The notes under the pieces: generated by a model
Databases searched by the model: none
Told to the model about the DNA's origin: nothing
Seen by the model: the letters and a program-made list of their open reading frames with translations, nothing else
In this document: one piece after another, positions 43,999 through 54,496 of the stretch
How the letters are laid out: each line of letters starts with the position of its first letter
How positions within the stretch are numbered: the first letter of the stretch is position 1
Translations under genes and position numbers: made by a program
Assembly (NCBI GenBank): GCA_029953675.1
Contig: JAMWBK010000012.1
Span: 682,001-746,000, forward strand
Direction of reading: 5' to 3'
Source: Rhodosorus marinus
Taxonomy: Eukaryota; Rhodophyta; Stylonematophyceae; Stylonematales; Stylonemataceae
DNA: 64,000 nucleotides

Positions 43999-45062
43999 AT
44001 GGATGCTGCGAAGGATTTTGTCGGTGGGACAGTTGCAGGGATAACTGGAGTTCTGGTGGGTCAGCCGTTTGACGTTATGAGGATTCGTGCTCAGACGTTA
44101 TGGGTACAGAGGCAAGGCACGGTTTTGTTGCATGCCATGCAGATGTTGAGGACGGAGGGAGTGTTTTCTTTGTTCAAGGGGGTAGTCCCCCCGATGGCGG
44201 GAGTAGGGTTTCAAAACGCGGTGCTCTTCTTCGCGTACGGAACTGCCGTAAGGGCGATAACACCTGGCGGAAAGGTCGATGAGGCCAGCCTCGCGATGGT
44301 CACCATCGCTGGATCGATCGGTGGATTTGCTTGTGCTTTCGTAACAGGTCCAGTCGAGTTGTTCAAAGTCAGGCAGCAGGTGAACGAGAAGAAGATAGGG
44401 CTCAGGACGGTGTCCCTCGTTAAAAACATGGTGGCTGTGGATGGATTTTCTGGACTCTACAGAGGCCTCACCGCTACTCTGGTCAGAGATGTCCCATCCT
44501 ACGGTTCCTACTTCTGGTCCTATGAGCTAATCCGCAGGTTGTACGCCGACCGCTTCGGCTGCTCGCTTGCGGAAGTACCTGGCTTTGTGGACTTCCTCGC
44601 CGGTGGCGTCGCAGGTTGCTTGTCATGGACCATAATTTGTACGATAGAAATCTTACCTCTTCTGATTTCCAGACCCGCTTGAGAACTGATTATTGTGTTC
44701 TACGTTGGTCAGATCCTATTGACGTCGTTAAGAGCCGGCTACAGATGCAGGGAGAAGGATCTGTTCGGGAAGGTTTCTTCCACTGTGCAAAGAGAATCTA
44801 CAGCACACAAGGATGGAGGGTGAGACAAGCTGACCTCGGTCCTGTCTTGGCTTTTCTGAGCAGACCGCGGAATCGCTTTTCTGATCTCTCATGTGTTTCA
44901 TTGTTGCTTTCGGCTTGCAAGGTGTTTGGGAAAGGTCTTGGGCTTACGGTGGCGAGAGCGTTTCCAGTAAACGCGACGATTTTCTACTTTCATGGTAGCA
45001 CTGTGAAGATCCTCAGCTTACTGCAGGAGAGCTATCTATCTCTCAAAGTCGGGACTGGATGA
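43999..45062 (+). CDS. Mitochondrial carrier (SLC25), carnitine/ornithine-like, paralogue B
   Basis: Exons 43999-44638, 44713-44819 and 44922-45062 give 295 residues. Signatures are QPFDVMRIRAQ, GPVELFKVRQQ and YPIDVVKSRLQ, with Tyr of the third split by the first intron exactly as in paralogue A. The start MDAAKDFVGGTVAGI lines up with MEAVKDILAGTIAGA of paralogue A. The two introns match the last two of paralogue A in place and phase; the paralogue A intron after NSNSG has no counterpart here. The last acceptor is AAG rather than CAG or TAG. Tandem duplication is the simplest origin. Confidence 0.88.
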
Positions 45063-45480
45063 CCGATGACTGCGCCAGGATGAGAACCCTACAAGCACGT
45101 GAAGTACGACTGGTTGGGCTGAGACGAGGCACCGTTTGGAGTGAGGCTACGAAACCAGCCCCCTTCGAAAGAGCTCCGGATTGGGTATCAACGGTACTTG
45201 GCCGTATGGCTTCAGAGTTGTCAAGAACGAAAGCTCACTTGAGGTCTCCGTCCAATCTCCACCTTCTAATCTTGGAAAGCAGCAATTCTTTATTTAGTGG
45301 TTTCCAGGGTGAGCGAACTACGCCCGTTAGCTGAAAGTTTGTTATAGTAGACTCGGAATCAGTTCAGTCGCCGAATAGTTCTTGCATGAGACTTTGCTAG
45401 TTCGGTTACGAGACTGGATTCGGTTGGTGCGGCTGGCAAATTGTCATCCAGACGATGAGCTGGAGACGTGCAAATAGCGC
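45063..45480. other. Short intergenic stretch
   Basis: The 3' flanks of two convergent genes. A 91-codon plus frame at 45059-45334 has no recognisable motif and lies directly after the carrier stop; I do not call it. Confidence 0.5.
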
Positions 45481-45918
45481 TCAGTATGAATTCTGGTCCT
45501 CAGATATCTCTGGCTGGAGAGCATCGGGCATGAGTAGCCCGGCTGGCACAGCCTCGGTATGTTGCGGAGTTGCTTGCTGTTCGCTCCAGTGAGTTTCATC
45601 CAGGATACCATCCTCTAACAGCGCATCTCGTCTGTCACGATCTCGTATCAGAAAGGACTCCCGGCGCTTCTCTCTCAGCAGCTTCTGAACGTGCCTCGAT
45701 CTCGAGCAGTTCTCCGCGCGAACGACGATCTCCCCGTAAAAATCCGAATCCGGAAACTCCTCAGCCGCCCAGGCGCGGAGGATCTTCACCATCCGTTTAA
45801 ACGATGTCCGCGGATGCTCTTCGTCAACCTTCAAGGCTCCGACCTTCCTGTACAGAGATGGTAAACTCTGCTCAAGGTTCTTTGGGTTCACCGTTGGAGG
45901 CCGTTTGGACCGAACCAT
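45481..45918 (-). CDS. TIPIN: TIPIN/Csm3/Swi3-like replication fork protein
   Basis: A 145-residue intronless protein from ATG 45918. The central part, VKILRAWAAEEFPDSDFY followed by a helix and VQKLLREKRRESFL, resembles the conserved Swi3 domain: the helix ending W...lFP..F, then an acidic spacer and an arginine-rich helix. The N-terminus KRPPTVNPKNLEQSLPSLYR fits the family's start (basic Pro-rich, then Leu-rich). Partners of this family are Timeless/Tof1, and the complex stabilises stalled replication forks. The protein is short compared with human TIPIN and lacks the long C-terminus. The call is from motif memory; a short unrelated helical protein is possible. Confidence 0.6.
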   Translation of the reverse strand: MVRSKRPPTVNPKNLEQSLPSLYRKVGALKVDEEHPRTSFKRMVKILRAWAAEEFPDSDFYGEIVVRAENCSRSRHVQKLLREKRRESFLIRDRDRRDALLEDGILDETHWSEQQATPQHTEAVPAGLLMPDALQPEISEDQNSY

Positions 45919-46683
45919 CTCGGATCTGCTTCAAAACCCTCCGAAAAATCCTAAATTTCGATCGGTTTTTTGGTTTCCTAGAAGTTCGGATTGAGAGTCC
46001 AAATCTCACATAAACTAAAGCTTCATCCCTAGTCTTCTAGCATTTCTCACGTAGCTCCGTTCACAACACCCGACATTCCCCCTCCTCAAGCGTCTGGAAG
46101 CTCCCATTGACCTCTGTCCCCTTGAGAATATTACATGCACATCTGTTCCCTTTTCAGTTTTCCCGGGAAAATATACAATACTATATATAAAATAATTTTG
46201 GCTACCCTTTTCTAAAGTTTCGGCAAACTATTTTTCAAAATAGAATTGTAGTTTAAAAACAAATATATTGACACGCGGTGCTTATTCATTCGATAAGATG
46301 AACCTCCGAAGAACATAATTGGATACATCTGAGAAATTGAACTACGGTTTGGGGGTATTGGTTTTTCGTGGATTTGGTTGATTGGTATTTTAAATATAAA
46401 AACACGGTTTCTCCCTGATATCGCACCCCCCTTCGGAGATAGGGTTTCAAGAATTGTTGTTTTTGGACTGTTGTGTTTGAGGTATCAAAGGCCTGTTTGG
46501 CTTGGCCAGGTTTTTTAAGGTGTTTTCGAAGGTCTCGCGTCGTGAGGTTTGATTCAATTGCTCTGTGTTGATCGGCATTGGATTTGGTGGGGACGGGGAG
46601 TTTGGAAGAGGACTTGGACGTGTCGAAGTTGAGGGGTTGGATGTTTACATTTTGAGATTTAGACGCTGTTGAAGATCATAGAA
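45919..46683. other. Divergent promoter region
   Basis: 45920-46130 is C-rich on the plus strand (leader of the minus-strand TIPIN-like gene). 46140-46300 is AT-rich. 46330-46683 is G/T-rich on the plus strand, which predicts a plus-strand gene starting near 46684. The minus strand is also open for over 100 codons here (46310-46670) but has no start; I take that as a consequence of base composition. Confidence 0.5.
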
Positions 46684-46987
46684 ATGACGCGAGGATCGAT
46701 AGGAAGATTGGCGAGGGGGATCGCTGGGAAGTCGGCCAATGTAAATAGTATCGGACGACAAGCTTTTGGGTAAGAAGATCACGGAGGATCTGGATATGTT
46801 TTGATTCAGTGCAAGGCGCTGAATGGAAGGGAAAATTTTCTTGGTAAACTTGAAGATCTAATAGGCCTTCGCTCTTACGGAGAGCGCCGTCGAGTGTCGG
46901 GCCGTCGACCAGCTCCATGAGATCCCTCGCCATGTGTTCGAGCGTTTTGGGTTCCATTCGGTTGAGTCGCGGAGTAGGGATGTTTGA
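46684..46987 (+). CDS. Tentative small gene, 59 residues, possible mitochondrial presequence
   Basis: Exon 1, 46684-46740, starts with an ATG right after a G/T-rich leader and reads MTRGSIGRLARGIAGKSAN, an amphipathic Arg/Ser/Gly-rich start like a mitochondrial targeting peptide. It ends at a GTAAAT donor. An acceptor TAATAG at 46864 opens exon 2, 46865-46987, in phase: AFALTESAVECRAVDQLHEI, then PRHVFERFGFHSVES to a TGA. I do not recognise the family. The opposite strand is open over the same bases (46676-46957) and could be the real one; base composition upstream made me choose plus. Confidence 0.4.
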
Positions 46988-48771
46988 TATCTACAGCGAA
47001 GTGCTGGGAGAAGCTGATGACGACGGTACTGGTTGCACCTAAAAGTGAGCAATGGTCGTGTTTTGTTTTTGTTTTGTTTCTTGGACGCACGACTTGTTCT
47101 CTACTCATGAAGGCACATAGACTACCATAGATCATCTGTTTCTCATGAAATCTCCCGGTTTCGAAGAGTGCAGAGCTCTCCATTCACTTGATTGATCATA
47201 CCTGCAACCTCTAGTACGGCTCTTCCTGTTGATATTTGCTTCTAGCACTGCCAGAATATTTACAGATCTGACTAGGGTGGATATCCCACGACCACGCCAT
47301 CTTTAGAATCGCTAATGTTTCATCCTTGCGTGTTCAGTGTAGATCATTGATTGACTGGAGTGAGTGGTTTGTGGAGAGTATCGCCAAGAAACTGATGAAC
47401 CACATTTGCGAGTTGGCTCATCTGTTGCTTGTTATGCTGCTCACGTTAGAATTGGGTCAAATGCTTCTCTAAGGTTGGTTCTTACCCCTACTGTCTTCAT
47501 TTTCAGATATGTGATAATCAGAATAGGGAACATCCTAGGATTGCGTGCAGGAATCTTGCATGTGCTTTGCTTATTTGCATCAGAATCGCAAGGATCTCCG
47601 GAAATGCGGCGAGGTATGCATGTTCACGTGGTTGGTTCTGCGTAGATTGGCATTCTCTTCCGATTGTATTCCCCCCCCTCCCCCCACCCCCCCAAACCCC
47701 ACCGTTCTAATTTACTTGCTTTGGTGATCCAAGCACTTGTTTTCCATTACTATGCTTTTGAGTCTTCGCCTTGGAGAAGAAACGAATTCCCGTTTTGCCT
47801 GAGCCGTCACTGCTTCTTAAAATTGTAGATTTCTGATTTGTGGTGGTGAAAAGGCTTGTAGGCAGATGAGTCAATTGATTACCTGGCACGGTTGAGTTTG
47901 GTTGATTGTTCCCTCATCGGAGATGATTCAAATTGTGTGGTCATGCCTCCCGTGAGGGCGCGGTCAGCACGAATGCACAAAGCTCAGGAGCGACTTTCGG
48001 AGGCAAACGTAAGTGAACAATGCCCTTGTCAATGTACTCCCGGAGCACGGCGTGCCCCTATCAACTTGTGCGGGATTGGCTCAGGTAGATCCAGTCGTGT
48101 TGTGTGCTCATTGCCACCTCTTCGTACGGATGCCTGTATCGCTCGCTTGGTAAAAACCGTTGCCTGCGTGTTTTTGCCGTCTGGCAGCCGACGAAACAAT
48201 TCAGTTTCCTTTGTCGCTTGGTCTAGACGCCTGATATTTAAGTCAATTCTCCCCCGTTATCGAGGCATTTGGCCCCTCCCCATGTTGTTCCTGGCTAGCT
48301 TTTGCCTTGAGTACTGAGTTTGGTGTCCTCTTGTTGATTGTTTCCTGTTGAACAGCGCAAGCTGCTTACGTGCGGATGGTTTTTCCTTTTGACTGTGACT
48401 TGCTTTTTGCCTTCATCAGCTTTGCTTTTGTATCCGCAAACTTCTGATCTTTTTATTCTCTTTTGCTCTCATGCTTAGGCATCTGAGTCGGCTACCACAC
48501 GATAATTTGAGAGAAAGAACCTGAAACAGGTATAGTGCCGATTTGAAGTGTTGATCCTCCCGAAGTTAGCGAAATATTAAACGAGTAGCACCCGTAAATT
48601 AGGCATGTGTTGGGTTGGGCACACAGCAGCGAATACAGGTACACCGTTCCAAGCCTTCGCCCGCTAGCAGCGGTAAGTCTACTGGCTGGCTGCCTGGGTT
48701 TGATTACGTGAGCCGCCGCAAGTTGTTTCGAAGTTTGAAATCCTCGTTAACTCTACAACCGCCGTACACCC
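46988..48771. other. Intergenic, possible unassigned exons
   Basis: No gene could be assembled. At 47943 an ATG opens a short basic stretch (MPPVRARSARMHKAQERLSE) ending at a good GTAAGT donor at 48009. A TTAG acceptor near 48478 would continue with ASESATTR and a stop, giving a 30-residue product that I do not trust. A C-rich tract occurs at 47671-47701. The remainder is featureless. Confidence 0.4.
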
Positions 48772-49428
48772 TCAAAGTTTTGGGTTCCAATTTTTTCGAG
48801 CAAAGACAACTTCACTCTCGCTTTGAAGCACATCGTTCTCATCAAACAGCTGAGTCTTCAGTGCTACTCGCTTCGGTTGTACGTCAGTTACTATGGAGTC
48901 AAACAGTAGCAGAGAATTGACTCTGGCCGGCCTGAAGTACTTAATATTCAAGGATACTAAAAGGCACATGCGGGAAATGCTGTTAGCAGAAGGGCTCGCA
49001 CGGTTGATGATTGCGAGGGGAGGGGCTTCAGTCATATGCTCACGTGTTGCAAAGTTGAGAGACTTTTTAGTGGTGGGCAAAGCCTTTTCTCCATACTCTT
49101 TCGCAAAATAGCCCGTTCTCAACAGCAGAAAAAGCAAGTTTCCCATCGACTGATCCATCAGTGTTGCAATGATGCCCCCATGGATAAAACCCTTAAACCC
49201 TTGAAGATTATCTCCCACCCTGACACCCCACAGCAAACGTTCGGAAGTTAACATTGCAAAACCAACCGTTTCCACCGCATCGAAGAGAAAGTTATCCTTC
49301 GCCGCGTCCATCCCTTCGATTAAGGCGATCACCTCTGGCGCCTCAGTTCCGTCACGGGCAGAAACCGCCCTTGAAAACCATTCGGAATCTTCCTCTTTCA
49401 TCTTGATACCAGAATATACTTCTTTCAT
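48772..49428 (-). CDS. Hotdog-fold thioesterase (THEM4/PaaI-like)
   Basis: Exons 49428-49044 and 48956-48772 give 189 residues. The 87-base intron is a multiple of three and has no stop, so the frame is open even unspliced; removing it joins LNFAT to LSLNIKYFRPAR, which restores the hotdog strand. The intron carries GTGAGC, a TGCTAAC branch-like site and CTTTTAG. The family hydrolyses acyl-CoA thioesters. GFIHGGIIATLMDQSMG is the HGG(x)n(D/E) active-site helix, with His and Asp visible. The N-terminal extension of about 65 residues is longer than in bacterial PaaI and resembles the THEM4 form. No clear membrane segment. Substrate unknown. Confidence 0.82.
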   Translation of the reverse strand: MKEVYSGIKMKEEDSEWFSRAVSARDGTEAPEVIALIEGMDAAKDNFLFDAVETVGFAMLTSERLLWGVRVGDNLQGFKGFIHGGIIATLMDQSMGNLLFLLLRTGYFAKEYGEKALPTTKKSLNFATREHMTEAPPLAIINRASPSANSISRMCLLVSLNIKYFRPARVNSLLLFDSIVTDVQPKRVALKTQLFDENDVLQSESEVVFARKNWNPKL

Positions 49429-50192
49429 ATACTTTATTTCACTGTTAAAGCATCGATATATGCTCTCAATTCATTCCGACTAGCTCTCTGAAACCTCCAC
49501 TCCCACAGTCCACTCTCCCAGCACCAGCCCAAAACCTTGAGCCAGAAATATCTCAACTTCCACATCGGTTTTTGAACAAATGGATACAAAGAAAATTAAT
49601 TAAAATAACCGGTCTCGAAATTTTTTTTGCATACTTTCAACCCCCCCTTAATCCTAGTTCATCTTTTCTAGAATATCATTATTGCCCTTGATGGACCCTT
49701 TTCGTAGTCTTTCGGTTCTGCTCGTTAACCCCTAAGACCATTTGGTTAAAATATTTATGTTTTTTATAGTACATATATTGAATTATTTATAATTTATCAA
49801 ATGATTGTTTTTTGTTAAGCAATTCGTGTTGAGCTCTGAATCCTTCAGTTTGAGGCATTTGGGTAGTCGTCAAGGACCAGTGAGAGTTCAAAACATGAGG
49901 TGGGCGTTAAGAAGCGATGTGCAATCTGACTAGAACTGAATTTTTCCCGAGGGAATACCTCCCAGTATCTGAGAACACTCCCTTCGAAGAGGATCGCAGT
50001 TTCTGACGGCGAACGGGCGATTCACCGTTTCTGTGGATTTGGTGAAGTTCACATGTCTGGTGCCGAGGACGAGCCGCACGGCCCAACAAGGCAATCCAAG
50101 AGAATTCAAGAGGCGACTTCGGAATCCTTTGGGGCTTCACGAGGCTCCACAGCGCCGCTTTCCTATGGTTTTGAGATATTTACGTGCGCTAG
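49429..50192. other. Intergenic
   Basis: 49430-49650 is C-rich on the plus strand next to the thioesterase start (its leader). 49740-49810 is AT-rich. 49907-50192 has open frames on both strands without motifs; the minus one lies just past the stop of the coiled-coil gene. No gene is called. Confidence 0.5.
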
Positions 50193-50735
50193 TTAACTTT
50201 TCACTTGGAGCTTCGCTTGCGCGCGAATCATTTCTTGTATCGTTTTCTGCATATCGTCGAGCAACTGGTCTTCCGAATCAAGACTACGTTCGAGGTTGAG
50301 TTGTCCTTTTCTCAGGAGTCGGATGTTCGCTTGAGTAGCCTCAGACTTCAAAAGGTTCGACTCGCAGAGGCTTAAGAGTTTGGTAAATTTCGCTTGATCC
50401 TTCTTGAGGAGGAATGTTGCGGAAGAAATACCCTCGTCTTCCTCGATCTTCGCCTCAATCGTGTCCTGCCCCTTTAGGACACTCTTGAAATAGGAATCCA
50501 TCTCGCATAGAGTATTTCGGAGCTCTCCAAGCGCCTCATCGGAGACACTACTCCATTTTTCATCGAAGACCTGACTTCGCTCCCGAGTCTCATTCTCCAC
50601 GAGCTGCCTATGAAGCTTATCAGTCTCCTCCAGACTAGCAATCAGAGCCGTCGATTCCGACCCATCAACCAGTACACCAACAGACTCAGCACTAACGCCT
50701 AAACTTTTCAACAGATCATCCATCCTTGCTATCAT
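50193..50735 (-). CDS. Uncharacterised coiled-coil protein
   Basis: A 180-residue single-exon frame from ATG 50735 (50723 is an alternative, giving MDDLLKSLGVSAESVGVL). Almost the whole length is predicted helix with heptad-like Leu spacing: LIASLEETDKLHRQLVENET, then a Trp-containing spacer and NIRLLRKGQLNLERSLDSED. No membrane segment or catalytic motif. Composition is acidic and Gln/Ser-rich, as in subunits of cytoskeletal or tethering complexes (augmin, BLOC or kinetochore type), but I cannot name one. The upstream C-rich stretch fits a minus-strand promoter. Confidence 0.6.
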   Translation of the reverse strand: MIARMDDLLKSLGVSAESVGVLVDGSESTALIASLEETDKLHRQLVENETRERSQVFDEKWSSVSDEALGELRNTLCEMDSYFKSVLKGQDTIEAKIEEDEGISSATFLLKKDQAKFTKLLSLCESNLLKSEATQANIRLLRKGQLNLERSLDSEDQLLDDMQKTIQEMIRAQAKLQVKS

Positions 50736-51936
50736 CCAGGTACCCGCCTGCCAAGTCCCGAGCAAGCGCAGACCCTCCCTCCCCGCTCACCAAAACCTGG
50801 ACGGCAGCTAAATCTCCAACGGCACAAGAAAAATTCAAAATTCAAATAGTATAGTTTATACAATACTTATACATATATAAACTTATTATGTAAAGTTTAT
50901 ACCATGTTCGGGAGCCAAGCACCAGTGGGAAGCTGGCGCCGTCCGGAACAGGATTGACATCTTGGGAAACCCAATGGGACCATTCTAGGCCCTCCCAATC
51001 CCACTCTCGAGCTCTCGAGGTGTAGTCTTTACCCTAGAACTGCTCCTGCGGGCGACAACGACGACCAAAGTCTACTCCGTCCTTCAGAGCTATTCCGTTC
51101 TCACTCCTTGGGACGTTTCTTCCAGGACCAAAAGTCCACCTTTCCAGAACGAATAGATTTCTTAGAGGTCGTCAATGTGCGTGTCAAGGAGAATTCCGAT
51201 TGTAAACCTGTCGAAGCTCGCTACGACGGACCCTGGTGCCCTAAACTGAACCGACGATAGGAGTTGGCTTGCTCAGATTCATTTGACTCCACTCCAATCT
51301 TAAATCAGTTTGTTCTATGTCAACAGAGATCTCATTCGGCCAGCTGACTGGTCATCATCACATTGTCTAAGAGAAACTTCAAGGCAATCAGATACAACCG
51401 TTACAGCCTGTCCTTGACATCCTTTCAAAAATACCGACGAGGCCGTTCAATTGGGGGGCGGACGACTGAACAGTCTCTATCAAGTCACTGCAGGTCTTTC
51501 CCAATAACCCCTTGGTAGCCGCAACTGAAAAGCTAAGATACACCGAGACCACGACGCCGTCGTTGAGCATCGTACTGGCGACCTGGTCAGGTCTCATCAC
51601 TAAAAAGTTGTTGAGGGATGCACTAGGCGCCACCCCCCCAAATGCTGAAGCTATCTCTCAACCTCGATATTCAAATTGCATTAGAGACTTTGCAAGTTCA
51701 TGGTCAGTGTCCGCGGCATTGTGGATGCCAAAGACGCTCAGGACGACGAAAGCGTCGTGAGGCCCTCTCCAAGCGGTTTGGCGAAGAAGAAACCCGCTCG
51801 CGGAAAAGTGGATTGTTTTCTGGTATCGGAAAAAAGAAGACGAAGGGAGCGTGAAAACGGTATTGTTTTTGAAGGGCGAGAGAAAAGGTTTTTTGGGTCG
51901 TCGTTGTCAAATTGGAGGAGCAGTTTTTAGGCGAGG
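50736..51936. other. Intergenic; leader of Trm1
   Basis: 50820-50900 is AT-rich. 51388-51633 is open on the minus strand and overlaps a plus frame at 51512-51760; neither carries a motif. 51700-51930 is open in the same frame as Trm1 but ends in a TAG six bases before its ATG, so it is an upstream frame at most. Confidence 0.5.
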
Positions 51937-53864
51937 ATGACGACGACGACTACAACTAGAGACTGGGAGACGATTGTGGAAGGGCTTGCAAAGGTTCAGT
52001 TCAGGAAGGGGGAGGTGTTTTATAACCCCGTTCAGGCGGTTAACCGCGACTTGTCGGTACTTGTTTTACAAGATTTCGTGCAGACTCGTCGTGCTGAGCT
52101 TGAGGAAGCTCGGAGGAAACGTGAGCTCGCTGCTGCAGCTGGTAAGGAACCAAAAAAACCATCGTCGCTGATAAGAAGATTCCATCGCTAAGCGAACTCC
52201 ATGGTGTCGATTTTTGAGCAGAGAAGAGAGAGCTCAGTGGACGTGAAAAGGCATTCAACTCCATCGCGAATGAAGGATTCACAGTTCTGGAAGGGCTGTC
52301 CGCGACGGGGTTGCGGTCGATACGGTACAAGAAGGAAATAGAGGGTTTAGGCAAGGTGATCGCGAACGACATCGACGATACGGCGTACGAGGCCATCCGG
52401 AGAAACATCGCATTGAACGATGGGGTTGAGGTGGATGCATCCATGATGGATGCAGTTGAAATCATGATGAAGCATCGCACGAAGCAGACCCAATTCCACA
52501 TCGTTGACTTGGATCCTTATGGATCAGCCTCCGTCCTCTTGGACAGCGCAGTTCAGGCCGTTGCAGACGGCGGTATGCTTTGCGTAACATGCACAGATGG
52601 ACCAGTGCTCGGTGGAAATAGCCCTGAAGTTTGTATGTACAGGTAAAACTTCAGTCTTATCTCCAGCTCAATGCGTCTGTCCCCGGCTTCGAACGGGTTT
52701 GGAATGTCAATCCCAGCCTGAAAGACTTTAACTCTCCGCATTCGCAAGGTATGGAGCGATGTCAATGAAGGGCTCTAGCTTTGTACATGAATTGGCGCTG
52801 AGGATCATCATGGCGTCGATACAACGCGACGCGAATCGATACCAGCGAGTGGTCGAGCCCGTTCTCTGCGTCTTTATCGATTTCTACTTCCGTCTGTTCA
52901 TTCGAGTTCATGACAAAAAGGTAGAGCTAAAGACGTCCCCGCTCAGAGTTGGAATGTTGTACCAGTGCTTGGGATGCTACTCGTACGAAGTACAGCCGCT
53001 GGGCGCGAAGGGGAGCAAGGTAGGAGCACACATCGATCATCGATCAGCGAGGAATGAGCTTTGGCTGAAGAGGGTTGATCCTTTTTGGGGTTGCTGCAGG
53101 GCTCCGTACGAGCTGCGAGAGTTTGCGTGGGCTCTTCCTGTCAGCATTGTGGAAAGCCATACACGATGACCGGTCCGGTTTGGATCGATCGGCTGTACGA
53201 TCCGGAGGTAGTAAAGCGATTGCACACGTCGCTTGAGGATGAGGAGGCCACCAAGTCTCTGAAGATGAAAGATCGAGTCAAGGCGCTGCTTGGAGTCGTT
53301 CTGGAGGAGCTACCGGATGTACCATTCTATTACAACATGCCAAGCATGATCCATGTATGTTGTCTGTCGTCTTAAACAACTTGTCTGAGGGAAGGGTGTC
53401 ATTCTAACCTTACTCTTCCCCGCTAGGCGCTGAATGCCAACTCGATCCCTCTTTCTGCAATGTTCGCCGCTCTGGCTTCACACGGATATCGTGTCTCCCA
53501 AGCTCACACAAACCCGAATGCGTGCAAGACGAACGCGCCGCTGGAGCTGGTATGGGATATCCTTCGCTGCTGGGTGAAGCGGCATCCGGTTCGGACTCCG
53601 CAAGTAAACTCCTCTGCGGAGGCGATCCTTAGCAAGGAGCCGACGCTTGTCCAAGTCGACCAGATCAACTTCAATGCAAAGTACTTTCCACCAGGCCGAA
53701 ACAAGGATGCGAAAGTCGCTCGGTATCCACAAAACCCTACCAAAGGATGGGGTCCAGGTACCCGAGCGACCGGGAAGAGACAGGCTGAGGATGTGAGTGG
53801 TGAGGTGGGAGAAGAGCACAAGAGAGCGAAGACCGATGATGATGCTAGAGAAGAGGCTGAGTAA
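51937..53864 (+). CDS. TRM1: tRNA (guanine26-N2)-dimethyltransferase Trm1
   Basis: Exons 51937-52141, 52222-52642, 52749-53019, 53100-53354 and 53427-53864 give 529 residues, normal for the family. The enzyme makes m2,2G26 in cytosolic and mitochondrial tRNAs using SAM. The N-terminus has VFYNPVQAVNRDLSVLVL, the family's start signature. Further on come LEGLSATGLRSIRY (SAM-binding motif I region), NDIDDTAYEAIRRN, VDLDPYGSASVLLDSAV (the DPYG catalytic motif) and CVTCTDGPVLGGNSPEVC. A zinc-type CxxC pair lies in GSSCQHCGKPYTMTGPVWI. The C-terminus is basic with KRQAEDVSGEVGEEHKRAK, a likely nuclear signal. Exon 2/3 uses an AAG acceptor. The start ATG follows an in-frame stop, so no further N-terminal codons exist in this exon. 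Confidence 0.94.
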
Positions 53865-54044
53865 TGACTTCAGGACCGAGGCATCGGAGCGACCGGGGAG
53901 AGACACCCTGGGCATGTTAACGACGACAGAAGAGAGCTGGGAATGATTAAAATGGTGGACAAGAGGATGAATAATATCTCCGCGACAGGAGCACCAGCTT
54001 GGCTGGTGCTGGATTCGTAAGCGCTGAGGGGCGGTGGAAGTGAT

Positions 54045-54181
54045 CATAGGCGGGTTGTGCGAAGTGGGTCAGGTTTTTCGCTGTTTACCCCTCTAAACCC
54101 CCCTGTTTTCGCGGGTTGTTAACCACTTCTGGATCGTAAACAGCAAAAAACCCGACCCACTTGGCACAACCCTAATCATAG
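54045..54181. mobile_element. MITE with terminal inverted repeats and 7-base target duplication
   Basis: A 123-base element (54052-54174) lies between direct repeats ATCATAG at 54045-54051 and 54175-54181. Its ends are inverted: GGGTTGTGCGAAGTGGGTCA at the left pairs with GACCCACTTGGCACAACCC at the right, and GCTGTTTAC further in pairs with GTAAACAGC. The arms total about 37 bases with few mismatches around a 50-base loop. No coding capacity. Confidence 0.8.
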
Positions 54182-54496
54182 TACAAGCTCCCGTAGCTCG
54201 TGCTTCTCGTGCTTGTCTGAGGACCCTTCCCCAACGTTCATCTGCTCGAGAGGAGTCAGATTGGAGCGGTTTTTAGGGGGGGGGGGCGGAGGTTTGCGTG
54301 TGTTGCTAACAAGCTTTTAATAGATATTGGATGTGAAGGTCGGGATGGCCAAAAAAGTACAAGAATTTTTTTCTTTCGTTTGTATTCTTTAATAGGCGAT
54401 CGTTTGCGTCTCCCGCAGCCGCTGCATCGATCAGGAGCGGCGTTCGCGCCATGTGATCCTCGCGATATTTACATTTTTAGATAGTACTTGTTCAAT

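Noticed and set aside
46676-46957. Minus-strand 93-codon frame starting MEPKTLEHMARDLMEL
   Set aside because: It looks coding for its first 36 codons, but upstream composition favours the plus strand and no good downstream exon was found. Kept as the main alternative to the tentative gene at 46684.
47943-48505. Possible two-exon 30-residue gene, MPPVRARSAR then ASESATTR
   Set aside because: The donor is good, but the product is tiny, the intron would be about 470 bases (far above the others here), and nothing is recognised.
51388-51633. Minus-strand 81-codon frame before Trm1
   Set aside because: No motif, no leader, and it overlaps an equally open plus frame.
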